NCBI RefSeq assembly: GCF_004352855.1
Contig: NZ_SJSC01000004.1
Span: 186,001 to 250,000 of the forward strand
Length of the DNA stretch: 64,000 nucleotides
Origin: Marinomonas sp. KMM3893
Lineage (GTDB): Bacteria > Pseudomonadota > Gammaproteobacteria > Pseudomonadales > Marinomonadaceae
Direction of reading: 5' to 3'
Shown here in pieces: positions 19,323 through 27,734 of the stretch. The position numbers and the translations under genes are program-made. Each line of letters begins with the position of its first letter. Position 1 is the first letter of the stretch. The notes under the pieces were generated by a model, which was not told the origin of the DNA, did no database searches, and was given only the letters and a program-made list of their open reading frames with translations.

Positions 19323-21752
19323 TCAGTCGTCTGATTTTAAACGCTCTGAATTGGCATCGTAAGGCGGCTTACTTAGGCAGCTGATCGGGTAGTGATCACC
19401 AAGGATTTTTACCGTTAAGGATTTATCTAGGTAGTCGCTTTGGATATAGGCAAGGGCTAGGCTCTTTTGGCAGCGATGGCCGTATCCACCTGAGCTGACT
19501 TGGCCTACGGCTTTGCCATCATGGTAAATAGGTTCCATGCCATTGGCGGCATCAAGGTCTGTTGAATGGACTTCAATCAGCATCATTTTTTGTTTAATAC
19601 CGGCTTCTTTTTCAATGCTAAGGGCAGCTTTACCTTCGAATTCCCCTTTGCCCATTTTTACAAAGAAACTTAAGTTGGACTCGAGAATACTAAATTCACT
19701 GTTGAGGTCGTGGCCCCACATTGAGTAGCCTTTTTCAAGGCGCATGGAGTCCATGGCTCTAAGGCCAAAGTTACCAATATTGAACGCTTTACCTGCCGCC
19801 ATTAAAGCATCATAGAGGGCTGCTTGATGCTCAATAGGGTGATGCAACTCCCAGCCTAGTTCGCCGACAAAATTCATTCTGAGTGCTCTGGTGGGCACGC
19901 CTGCGACTAGAATTTCTTGTCCAGTGAACCAAGGGAAAGCGGCATTGCTCAGGTCTGTCTCGGTCAATTGTTGCAATACTTTTCGTGCGTCTGGCCCAGC
20001 TAAAACCAAAGTGCCGTATTCACGTGTGATATTGTTGAGGCCAACAGAGCCATCTTTCGGTAAGCGAGTACGCAACCAATCTTCAATAAGCAGCTCGCCA
20101 GCAGCAGGCGCCATCATGTAATAGTGCCCATTCTCTAACTTGGTAATGGAGAACTCCCAAGCAATCCCGCCATCGTTAGTTAATGGGTGCGCGAGGGCAA
20201 TATTGCCTGTTTGAGTTGGGATTCGGTTAGGAGAGAACGACTCTAACCAGGCATGAGCCCCGGATCCTGAAATTTCAAATTTTGTGAATGGCGACAGATC
20301 TAATACGCCAACATGTTGCTGCACTAATTGGCACTCTGCAGCAACGGGCTCGAACCAATTGCCGCGGCGAAAACTGTGTTGTTCTTCTGCTTTACTGCCT
20401 TTAGGGGCAAACCAACTGGCACGCTCCCAGCCGAAATAGGCACCAAAGACGGCATTTTGCTCCGCTTGGCGCTGGTAGATTGGCGCTTGTTTTTGGCCGC
20501 GTTTTGCTGGACGCATGGCATATTCATTGGGAAAGCCTAACTGATATTCGTTGGCGTACACTTCGGTTCCTTTCGCCACAGTGTATTCGTGGGTTGCGTA
20601 GTCGCCAAAGCGACGGGGATCCAGCTCGAAAAGGTCCAGTTCTGGGTAGCCATCAACAATCCATTGCGCCATAAAGTGACCCGCGCCACCGCCTTGTACG
20701 ATGCCGAAGTTAAAGCCGGTACAGACAAAATAATTGTCATAGCCGTGTACTGGGCCAATCAAAGGGTGACCGTCTGGTGTGTAGGTAATAGGACCATTAA
20801 CGGTGGTTTTAATACCCGCATTAGCAACAATGCCAACTTGTTCCATGGCAGTACACATAATGTCTTCAATACGGTCTAGGGAAGGTTGTAATAGCTCTTG
20901 ACCAAAGGCTGTTGGTACGCCGTCCACCGCCCATGGAATGCCGTCTTTTTCATACGGACCTAAGATGAAGCCTTTGCCTTCTTGGCGTAAATAATAGGAC
21001 ACATCTGGGTCGCGAAGCATGGGTAACATGGTGTCACGGGCTTCTAATTCTGGCACATTGTCGGTCACAACAAATTGGTGTTCCATGGAGCAAACTGGCA
21101 GTCGATGACCAATCATTTCCGCGACTTCGTTACAGCGGAAGCCGGCTGCGTTGACGATTTTACCTGCGTCAATCACACCTTTTTCTGTGGTCACTGTCCA
21201 GCGACCATTGGCCTGTTGCTCGATCGATTTTACTGGGTTATTACGCACAATAGTGGCACCCGCGGCTCGAGCGCCAGCCGCCATGGCGTTGGTGACGCTG
21301 GTTGGGTCTATGTGACCATCAGCAGGGTCCCATAGGCCGCCGACCAATCCAGTGGTATCTAGAAAAGGGAAAAGTTCTTGTAAGCGCTGATTGTCTACGA
21401 TTTCTAGATCCAAGCCTGCAAGGTCAGACATGGCTGCAACTCGTTGGAATTCATCCATGCGATCTTGAGTGTGAGCGAGACGAATGGCTCCCGTTTGGTG
21501 ATGGTCAACTTGCTGGCCAGTTTCTTCTTGCAAACGACTATAAAGATCAATGCTGTATTGCTGTAATTTCATGATGTTGTAGCTGTTACTGAAATGCGGC
21601 AAGTTACCCGCAGCGTGCCAGGTCGACCCTGATGTAAGCTCTAGTTTTTCCGTCAGCATAACATCGCTTAACCCCATTTTTGTTAGATGGTATAGGGTGC
21701 TTACGCCCGCAATACCACCGCCAATAATAAGAACGTCAGTTGTACTTTTCAT
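19323..21752 (-). CDS. Second FAD-dependent oxidoreductase/aminomethyltransferase (DMGDH-like)
   Basis: Paralogous to the protein at 14890 but clearly diverged. The N-terminal FAD motif is GGGIAG (residues 11-16), and STWHAAG gives His46 as the probable flavin-linked residue; a GcvT domain forms the C-terminal half. Length from the chosen ATG is 809 aa. That ATG (MKSTTDVLIIGGG) has AGAG upstream, while in-frame starts 5 and 9 codons earlier lack a good site. Residues after the histidine differ from the first copy (NLPHFSNSYNIMKLQQ against LVPTLRATYNMSMLAN), so substrate choice may differ. A LysR gene is divergent from it, with palindromes between. It has no own ETF genes and presumably uses those of modules A or B. 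Confidence 0.9.
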   Translation of the reverse strand: MKSTTDVLIIGGGIAGVSTLYHLTKMGLSDVMLTEKLELTSGSTWHAAGNLPHFSNSYNIMKLQQYSIDLYSRLQEETGQQVDHHQTGAIRLAHTQDRMDEFQRVAAMSDLAGLDLEIVDNQRLQELFPFLDTTGLVGGLWDPADGHIDPTSVTNAMAAGARAAGATIVRNNPVKSIEQQANGRWTVTTEKGVIDAGKIVNAAGFRCNEVAEMIGHRLPVCSMEHQFVVTDNVPELEARDTMLPMLRDPDVSYYLRQEGKGFILGPYEKDGIPWAVDGVPTAFGQELLQPSLDRIEDIMCTAMEQVGIVANAGIKTTVNGPITYTPDGHPLIGPVHGYDNYFVCTGFNFGIVQGGGAGHFMAQWIVDGYPELDLFELDPRRFGDYATHEYTVAKGTEVYANEYQLGFPNEYAMRPAKRGQKQAPIYQRQAEQNAVFGAYFGWERASWFAPKGSKAEEQHSFRRGNWFEPVAAECQLVQQHVGVLDLSPFTKFEISGSGAHAWLESFSPNRIPTQTGNIALAHPLTNDGGIAWEFSITKLENGHYYMMAPAAGELLIEDWLRTRLPKDGSVGLNNITREYGTLVLAGPDARKVLQQLTETDLSNAAFPWFTGQEILVAGVPTRALRMNFVGELGWELHHPIEHQAALYDALMAAGKAFNIGNFGLRAMDSMRLEKGYSMWGHDLNSEFSILESNLSFFVKMGKGEFEGKAALSIEKEAGIKQKMMLIEVHSTDLDAANGMEPIYHDGKAVGQVSSGGYGHRCQKSLALAYIQSDYLDKSLTVKILGDHYPISCLSKPPYDANSERLKSDD

Positions 21753-21833
21753 AGTCTCTATTCTCATGTTGAGGCTCACAAATTGGAGCTTGTGTGTTGG
21801 GATAGACTGATGCTATAAAACGGTTAGCATTAC

Positions 21834-21853
21834 TACAAACGATAAAATTTGTA
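21834..21853. promoter_or_regulatory. Putative LysR-type binding site
   Basis: Inverted repeat TACAAA-N8-TTTGTA in the 138-base divergent gap between the dehydrogenase and the LysR gene, a position typical for LysR operators. Confidence 0.45.
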
Positions 21854-21860
21854 ATTTTAG

Positions 21861-21875
21861 ATAAGCTAAGCTTAT
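21861..21875. promoter_or_regulatory. Perfect palindrome ATAAGCT-A-AGCTTAT
   Basis: Fifteen-base palindrome ending 15 bases before the LysR start codon. It may be an autoregulatory operator; no regulator is assigned. Confidence 0.4.
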
Positions 21876-21890
21876 TTGAAGTGAGGGATT

Positions 21891-22787
21891 ATGCAGAAAG
21901 GGTTAACCAACAATATACAGTTGAATTGGCTGCGAACATTTGAGGCAGCAGCACGCCAGTTAAGTTTCACCTTGGCGGCGGAAGAGTTGAATATGAGCCA
22001 GTCTGCTGTGAGCCAACAGATTCAACTGTTGGAGCATCATTTGGCACAAAAATTGTTTGTAAGGGCAAATCGTGCAATACAGCTGTCGGATGCTGGGCGG
22101 GCTTTTTTGCCTTTGGTGCAGGATTCCATGAGCCTATTAAATACTGGGGCCGCTCAGATTTTTAGCCCTGTTAATGCTTCTATGGTGGAAGTCAACGTTA
22201 ATGAGTCTTTTGGTGTACTGTGGTTGGCCACGCACATGGCCAAATTTCATGCGATATACCCCCAAGTGACGGTTCGACAGCTAGGAACCAACTGGGAAAG
22301 TGATTTTGAGCGATCCACCACCGAGCTAGAAATTCGTTATGGCTCTGGGGATTGGTCTGGGTTCGACGCTTACCCTTTGATTACCCCCAATTTGCGCCCC
22401 TATTGCAGTACTGAAAGTGCCAAGCGCCTCCGTAACCCTGAGGACTTGGCCTGTCTACCCTTGTTGGAAGTGATTGGCGCTAAGCAAGGTTGGGACAGTT
22501 GGTTAAGTCACGTGGGGTTATCCGCTTTGCTGGATTTACCGCGGCACTATACGGACAGCCATGCTTCTGCAGTCAGTATGGCAGCAAATGGATTTGGTAT
22601 TTGCTTAATGTATGACGAAATGATGCAAGAGGGGGTCTTGGCACAACAGCTGGTAGCCCCTTTTATGGACAGTATTGAGACCAAAGGCAACTACTATTTG
22701 TGCTATCGAAAAGGCTTGCCGTTATCTACGGCGTCAACTGTGTTTTGTGATTGGTTACTCAGTGAATCTTGTTTTAGCCCTCAATAG
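21891..22787 (+). CDS. LysR-family transcriptional regulator (GcvA-like), first of two
   Basis: A 298-aa regulator. The N-terminal winged HTH at about residues 10-68 (FEAAARQLSFTLAAEELNMS, QSAVSQQIQLLE) is followed by a LysR substrate-binding domain. The sequence is GcvA-like, a group often tied to glycine or amino-acid metabolism. GTGAGGG precedes the ATG. It is divergent from the dehydrogenase gene at 21752, its most likely target, and the second LysR gene follows 18 bases later. Confidence 0.92.
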   Translation: MQKGLTNNIQLNWLRTFEAAARQLSFTLAAEELNMSQSAVSQQIQLLEHHLAQKLFVRANRAIQLSDAGRAFLPLVQDSMSLLNTGAAQIFSPVNASMVEVNVNESFGVLWLATHMAKFHAIYPQVTVRQLGTNWESDFERSTTELEIRYGSGDWSGFDAYPLITPNLRPYCSTESAKRLRNPEDLACLPLLEVIGAKQGWDSWLSHVGLSALLDLPRHYTDSHASAVSMAANGFGICLMYDEMMQEGVLAQQLVAPFMDSIETKGNYYLCYRKGLPLSTASTVFCDWLLSESCFSPQ

Positions 22788-22805
22788 AGCTTGGATATAG
22801 TCGAT

Positions 22806-23723
22806 ATGAAAAGACGATTACCTTCGTTAAATGCATTGCGTGCTTTTGAAGTTACCGCGCGTTTGTTGAGCTTTCAGCAGGCGGCCAATGAGCTGAATGT
22901 TACTCACTCGGCGATCAGTCATCAGATAAAGAAGCTGGAACAAGACTTAGGGGCGGAGCTTTTTGTACGCATGGGGCGGCGGGTGGCGTTAACAAACCTC
23001 GGTCAGCGTTATTATCAAGATGTGCACGATGCGTTACAAATCATAGAGCACAGTACGGAGGAAAATTTTGGTGAGCCTGATCAGGGTAAATTGGTTGTGC
23101 AGTTTTATATGGGGATTGCATCAAGATGGCTGGTGCCGCGCTTGGGCTTTTTCCGACAGCAATACCCAAGCTTGAACGTTGAATTGTTTAGCACCTATTT
23201 TAGTTGGGAATTTGAAAAAAGTACCGCCGATTTAGGTGTTATTTATAGTGAAGAAAAAGATCATAATTTATCGTATCAGTATTTATTTAAAGGCAGTTTG
23301 GTACCGGTATGCAGTCCGACTTTGTTTACTAAGCAAGCTTGTTCTTCGTTAACTGAGCTATTAACTAAGCCATTGCTGCATGTTTCTGAATCCCCCAAAA
23401 ATTTATCCTATTGGCTGCAGCAGCAAGGTGTGATGTCTCTCGACCAATTGGAGGTCAAAGAGGGGTATGATAACTATCAGTTGGTGTTAGAAGCCGCTAT
23501 TGCTGGTCAGGGCATTGCTTTTGTCCCCGCCTTCTTCTGCTGTGGTGACATTGCAAGCGGCAAATTGGTCGTGCCATTGGAGCAGACCGTCCCCGAGATA
23601 GGATGTTGGTATCTTGTTTGTTCGGCCACCTCTAGAATCAATTCCAGAGCAAATTATTTTATAAGTTGGTTAAGTAAAATGATTGATCAAGATGTCGTAT
23701 TGCAAAAATACCTGCAAGAGTAA
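22806..23723 (+). CDS. LysR-family transcriptional regulator (GcvA-like), second of two
   Basis: A 305-aa regulator with an HTH at about residues 6-64 (LNALRAFEVTARLLSFQQAA, HSAISHQIKKLE) and a C-terminal ligand-binding domain. I chose the ATG at 22806; a TTG at 22791 is in frame and possible. It lies 18 bases after the first LysR gene and is probably co-transcribed. Two tandem GcvA-like regulators beside one dehydrogenase gene suggest either two signals or different targets. Confidence 0.9.
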   Translation: MKRRLPSLNALRAFEVTARLLSFQQAANELNVTHSAISHQIKKLEQDLGAELFVRMGRRVALTNLGQRYYQDVHDALQIIEHSTEENFGEPDQGKLVVQFYMGIASRWLVPRLGFFRQQYPSLNVELFSTYFSWEFEKSTADLGVIYSEEKDHNLSYQYLFKGSLVPVCSPTLFTKQACSSLTELLTKPLLHVSESPKNLSYWLQQQGVMSLDQLEVKEGYDNYQLVLEAAIAGQGIAFVPAFFCCGDIASGKLVVPLEQTVPEIGCWYLVCSATSRINSRANYFISWLSKMIDQDVVLQKYLQE

Positions 23724-24302
23724 ATGCAATATATTGATGTTTTGATAAGCGTTTTATTCTGATTGTTAATGTTTTTATTTTCATTTTTAAAAGTGGTTGT
23801 TTGCTTTTCACTATGATCAAGCAGTCTTTTTTTGTTCGGCGATTTCTTTGTGTATTATGAGTTTTCATTAAAATCTATTTGTATTTTTGAAAATGACGCT
23901 TATAAAATTTGATTTATATCAATAAAAGAGACGGTTTTCTTTTTTTGCTTGTTGTTTTTTTAATCATTATTTTTCGAATTATGACGTTAAGTCATTTTTA
24001 AAATATTTGTTTTCTATTTTTTTCAAATCTTACCAATCGGTTATATTTCTCAATTTGATCAAGTGTTTATCTTGGTGCATGTGTCTTTTTTTCTTTAGTG
24101 AGACGGACTTTTTCATGAATTTCCATGCTTATTTTCTGGATGAAAAACGTACGATTTTTGTTTTCAAAGAAACTATGTAGTTTTTTGTTAGTAAAGAAAG
24201 TGTCATTCCTTCTGGATTTTTTCTACTTATTTGTTGATCTGTATGGCTTTTTTGTAGTTAAATGGCCTTTCTTTACAAAAGTAAACGGAATTTTTACAAA
24301 AG
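23724..24302. other. AT-rich intergenic region
   Basis: About 580 bases, strongly AT-rich with many T-runs. A 71-codon frame at 24125-24340 is Phe-rich from the T-runs, has no ribosome binding site and overlaps the next gene, so I do not accept it. The region probably holds the promoter of the envelope cluster. Confidence 0.6.
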
Positions 24303-25079
24303 ATGGACCAGCCAGTAGCTCAAAAGACGCCTATTTATAAGCGTATACAAGCCATTACCGTTTTAATTGCCTCTGTGATGATTTCTTTTGGATCATGGGG
24401 CGATACCAAAGAACTTCTTATTGAAATTTACGATAGCAGCATTAGTCACTTTACAAATAATGTAGAGTTTTCTCATCTTGAGAACGTTAAAGTCGGTGGT
24501 AATCTTGATTTTATCGAACAAACGTTTGGCATTGCGAAAGTCATAAAGTCTTCCAAAACAGTTAAAGATCTTGAATATCGTTATTACACAGATCGTAAAT
24601 ATTTATTGGCTGTTGCCACACAAAAATCACGTATTGTTGCTTATCAAGTTGTCAGTTTACGTCGCTCTTTTGACCCTTCGTTGCCGTTTTCTGATTTCCA
24701 ATTAGGTTCTTTTTTCTACTCTGATTATTCAAATGGTTTTGACGACTCTCGATTGGATAACGCCAACATAACTTACTACATGGAAGCGCATTCCTTAGGG
24801 CGTGCAGGGTTGTTTTTGAATCAATATTTCGCCTATGTGGGGTACGGTGCCGATTATTCTGAATTGGCGGACGCGGGCGTCGCGAGCAAAAAGGCCATCG
24901 CGGCATTGGATCAGGCCATTTTAGAGTCCAATGAAAAACAGATTAAGACAAGGCTGCAAGCGCTCAGACGTGAAGTGCGCCCTAATGTTTTTGTCGTAGG
25001 AGACATTGATGCATCTACCGCTGCCGACATGCTACTCACTCGTTATGAATACGCGGTTTATTTTAAGGATCAATTATGA
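24303..25079 (+). CDS. ETEC_3214-like hypothetical protein, first gene of envelope cluster
   Basis: A 258-aa protein that resembles the ETEC_3214 domain family, by memory of the family and not by search. One hydrophobic segment near the N-terminus (AITVLIASVMISFGSWG, about residues 17-33) suggests a membrane anchor or uncleaved signal with the rest in the periplasm. No catalytic motif is visible. Its stop overlaps the start of the next gene (ATGA), which ties it to the lipoprotein cluster. The start codon has no strong ribosome binding site. Its function is unknown. Confidence 0.8.
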   Translation: MDQPVAQKTPIYKRIQAITVLIASVMISFGSWGDTKELLIEIYDSSISHFTNNVEFSHLENVKVGGNLDFIEQTFGIAKVIKSSKTVKDLEYRYYTDRKYLLAVATQKSRIVAYQVVSLRRSFDPSLPFSDFQLGSFFYSDYSNGFDDSRLDNANITYYMEAHSLGRAGLFLNQYFAYVGYGADYSELADAGVASKKAIAALDQAILESNEKQIKTRLQALRREVRPNVFVVGDIDASTAADMLLTRYEYAVYFKDQL

Positions 25080-26011
25080 GAGTTTTTGTCTTTTTCGCGC
25101 TCGGTTTATTGCTAACCGCTTGTCAGAGTATTAAGGAAACTACGCCGGATTGGTGGACCTCTCCAGTAGCGGACAGTGAGCAATGGATTTACGGCGCAGG
25201 GGAAGGGTATAACCTGACTCAAGCCAATCAACAGGCGTTAGCCAATGTCGCCGGAAAATTAAAAACTGAAATCAGTTCCTCTCTTTCTCATAGAACACAA
25301 GAAACCACGCAAGCGCTGGATGAATACGCTGACCGTCAGCTTAACTCCACCGTTGCAACGGTATCGCTTAGTCATTATGAAACGATCAAAACCGCCGTGC
25401 TAGACACCAAAACCCTGACCCTTGTTCGGGTGAATCGTGCGGCTTTGGCCAAAGAGTGGTTGCGCCAGTATAACGCCACGGCCAGTGATGTTCATGCGGT
25501 GATGGCCGACACTCGAGAAAATCGATTCCAGTGGTGGTTAAAAGCCAAAGCGCTGATTCCTGATGCTCGTTCTGCTGATCAGCTGGCTGTTTTATGGTCC
25601 GGCTTGATGAATCAAGAAAAAGCATCCCATCTTGAAGATCAGCTTAGTGCGGTGATCGATAAAAGAAAGCCAAGCGTAGAGCTTAAAGGCCCTGAATCCA
25701 GCATTAATCAGGCGATTAGAGCGAGCTTGTTGGATGACGGCTTGCGTCTAGGTCGATGCCGAGTTTGTGATGTCACCATTCGCTACAGCACTCAGTTCAG
25801 TAGTGACACCTTGTTTGGGCAAAGTGTGGTCAATATGACGTTTTTAGGATCGTTAACAGATCGTGACGGCGAGGTGTCTTCAGCTCGTTGGCAGGTAAGA
25901 GCTTCTTCTGCTTCAGGTGCATCAGTGGGGAAAAAAGCCACGCTGGTGTTGGCTGTACAGAAGCTAAAAAGAGAAGGTCTATGGAAGGCCTTCGGTATGG
26001 AAACTAACTAG
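25076..26011 (+). CDS. LPP20-family outer-membrane lipoprotein (311 aa)
   Basis: Lipoprotein with signal MRVFVFFALGLLLTAC; the lipobox Cys16 is followed by Gln, so sorting to the outer membrane is expected. The N-terminal part (PDWW, EQWIYGAGEGYNLTQANQQA) is typical of LPP20/FlgP-type proteins. The C-terminal part, from about residue 200, has a Cys pair (CRVCDV) and looks like a second small domain. The start overlaps the preceding stop. Its role in the envelope is unknown. FlgP relatives support the Vibrio flagellar motor, but no flagellar genes are near, so I do not carry that function over. Confidence 0.8.
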   Translation: MRVFVFFALGLLLTACQSIKETTPDWWTSPVADSEQWIYGAGEGYNLTQANQQALANVAGKLKTEISSSLSHRTQETTQALDEYADRQLNSTVATVSLSHYETIKTAVLDTKTLTLVRVNRAALAKEWLRQYNATASDVHAVMADTRENRFQWWLKAKALIPDARSADQLAVLWSGLMNQEKASHLEDQLSAVIDKRKPSVELKGPESSINQAIRASLLDDGLRLGRCRVCDVTIRYSTQFSSDTLFGQSVVNMTFLGSLTDRDGEVSSARWQVRASSASGASVGKKATLVLAVQKLKREGLWKAFGMETN

Positions 26012-26026
26012 GTAGAGTCCTTAACT

Positions 26027-27067
26027 ATGTTCAAGAAAAAACTTTTTGTAATGGCCAGTGTAGTAGGCGCAATGGCGCTTGCAGGTTGTACTCCAGAATT
26101 GGCGAAAACTCAATTAACATCAGCCCCTATGGCTGAGCTTGCTCCAACCAAACAGCAATTAGCGGAACAGCTCAAAGGGCAAGGCAGCAAAATTATTGTA
26201 GCGCCTGTTGAGTACAGTACGCCTGATGGTAAGTTTTTTATTGGTGAAGTCTACGATGACCTTACTCAGCGTGTGATGAAATCAGGTAACACGGTAGTTG
26301 ATCGCAAGTTGGCGCTAAAACTGAAAGACGAGCTTATTGCTGCTGAGAAATCTGGCAAGTTCCGTACTAGCGGACCGTCTGTTGCTGACGTTGCTCTGAT
26401 GAGCAAAATTGTTACGCTGAACAGTAGTAAAAGTTTCCATAAAGCGCGCTCTTGGGTAGATGATAAGGGTGAACGTCATCGTGTTGAAGCTTACTGCAGC
26501 TTCTCTGCGAAAGCGAAAATGTACGTTCGTGCTTATAAAATGCCTTCCATGGAGTTGATTAATACGTACGAATACGATGGTTCAGAAAGCTTCAGTTCTG
26601 AAACTAATAATTCACGTTGCCCAGTGAGCGATTCTCAACTGCGCGGTTTATACAGCGAAACATTGGCTGAAGCGGTGAAATCTGGTTCTTTTCAAACTTT
26701 GAATGACCTGGCGCCAGAAGCGTATGTTATTGAGCGTCGCGATGAAGTGGGCAAGCCAGGCGAGAGCTCTTTGTTCCGCGTGACCATCAGTAAAAAACAA
26801 GGTGCAATAGAAGGCGCAACGGTTAACTTCTACCACAAAGAAAAACAAGTGACTCCTATCACTAATGAAACCCGCATCCAAGAAGTATTAATTGGTGAAG
26901 GTGAAGTGACGAAAAACGTTGATGCGACTGGTGCTTATGTTTACGTAGGCGATGAAGAAGTCATTAATAAAATCAAGATCGGTGATGTTGCTAAATTGTC
27001 TCATGGCAAATGTGACGTGAATGAAACAGAAGTTCTTGGTTCTTGTATTAAAATTCCTGGCTTATAA
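26027..27067 (+). CDS. CsgG/LpoB-like lipoprotein
   Basis: A 346-aa lipoprotein with lipobox LAGC (Cys21). The central domain (IIVAPVEYSTPDGKFF, GEVYDDLTQRVMKSGNTVVD) resembles the CsgG/LpoB/FlgO-type fold, in which a small protein sums up effects on murein synthases or pores. The C-terminal region (GAYVYVGDEEVINKIKIGDV) looks like the small beta domain found at the end of FlgT-like proteins. It lies 15 bases after the previous gene. Cysteines are conserved in pairs, consistent with a periplasmic location. The family call is by pattern only. Confidence 0.7.
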   Translation: MFKKKLFVMASVVGAMALAGCTPELAKTQLTSAPMAELAPTKQQLAEQLKGQGSKIIVAPVEYSTPDGKFFIGEVYDDLTQRVMKSGNTVVDRKLALKLKDELIAAEKSGKFRTSGPSVADVALMSKIVTLNSSKSFHKARSWVDDKGERHRVEAYCSFSAKAKMYVRAYKMPSMELINTYEYDGSESFSSETNNSRCPVSDSQLRGLYSETLAEAVKSGSFQTLNDLAPEAYVIERRDEVGKPGESSLFRVTISKKQGAIEGATVNFYHKEKQVTPITNETRIQEVLIGEGEVTKNVDATGAYVYVGDEEVINKIKIGDVAKLSHGKCDVNETEVLGSCIKIPGL

Positions 27068-27081
27068 GTAGGTAGAGTTAA

Positions 27082-27657
27082 ATGAAATTATTTAAAGTTG
27101 CGTTCATTGCGGCGTCTGTCAGTGCTATGGCCGGTTGCAGCATGATTCCTGATACGTTTTCAGATTGTTCATACCCAGACTCTCCGGGTGAATCTGCACC
27201 TTCATGGATTTGCAGTCAGCCTGTTGAAGGTCTTGAGCTTCAAGCTGTAGGTTATTCTAAGAAAATGGCATCAGGCCCAGGCATGATGCGTGATGTTGCT
27301 GCGACAGAAGGTCGTGCTCGTCTAGCGGGTGAGTTCTCTACCGATGTTGCTAGTCGTATGGCTCGTGTTACCAAAGACAGTACGGTCAACGGTGAAAACA
27401 CAAACTCTGACGTGTCAGAGCGAGTTCAAAAAACCTTGGCGGCGATGACATTGCAACGCGCTCGCGTTTATCGCACACAGTTTAGCCCTGCGGGTAACTT
27501 GTACTTGCTTGTTGGTCTAGATAAAGACGCTTACAACATGAATGTTGAATCTGTGGCTAAGTCGGCCATTGGTGAAGATTCTCCTGCGTTATACCAGAAG
27601 TTTTTAGCCGATGAAGCGGATAAGTCACTTGATGGCATCCAGAAAAATATGAACTGA
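27082..27657 (+). CDS. LPP20-family lipoprotein (191 aa)
   Basis: Lipoprotein with signal and lipobox MAGC (Cys19). The mature part has the LPP20 pattern: a tryptophan near the N-terminus (APSWICSQP), a glycine-containing strand (LQAVGYSKKM), then a long helix (RDVAATEGRARLAGEFSTDV). It is the second member of this family in the operon and is followed by a terminator. It probably works with the two lipoproteins upstream in one outer-membrane assembly; this is inference from co-localisation. Confidence 0.8.
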   Translation: MKLFKVAFIAASVSAMAGCSMIPDTFSDCSYPDSPGESAPSWICSQPVEGLELQAVGYSKKMASGPGMMRDVAATEGRARLAGEFSTDVASRMARVTKDSTVNGENTNSDVSERVQKTLAAMTLQRARVYRTQFSPAGNLYLLVGLDKDAYNMNVESVAKSAIGEDSPALYQKFLADEADKSLDGIQKNMN

Positions 27658-27669
27658 TCATCAGTTGAT

Positions 27670-27697
27670 AAAAAAGGGGCTTCGGCCCCTTTTTTTA
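27670..27697 (+). terminator. Terminator after LPP20 lipoprotein gene
   Basis: A-rich stem ending in GGGGC, a TTCG tetraloop, then GCCCC and a T-run. This is a classic intrinsic terminator. It separates the lipoprotein genes from the transglycosylase gene, which may be reached only by read-through or its own promoter. Confidence 0.95.
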
Positions 27698-27734
27698 GGC
27701 TTGGGTTTTAGGTTTACATTTTAAGGTGTAAAAA

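Noticed and set aside
24125-24340. 71-codon Phe-rich frame
   Set aside because: It is explained by T-runs in an AT-rich gap, and it overlaps the next gene without a ribosome site.
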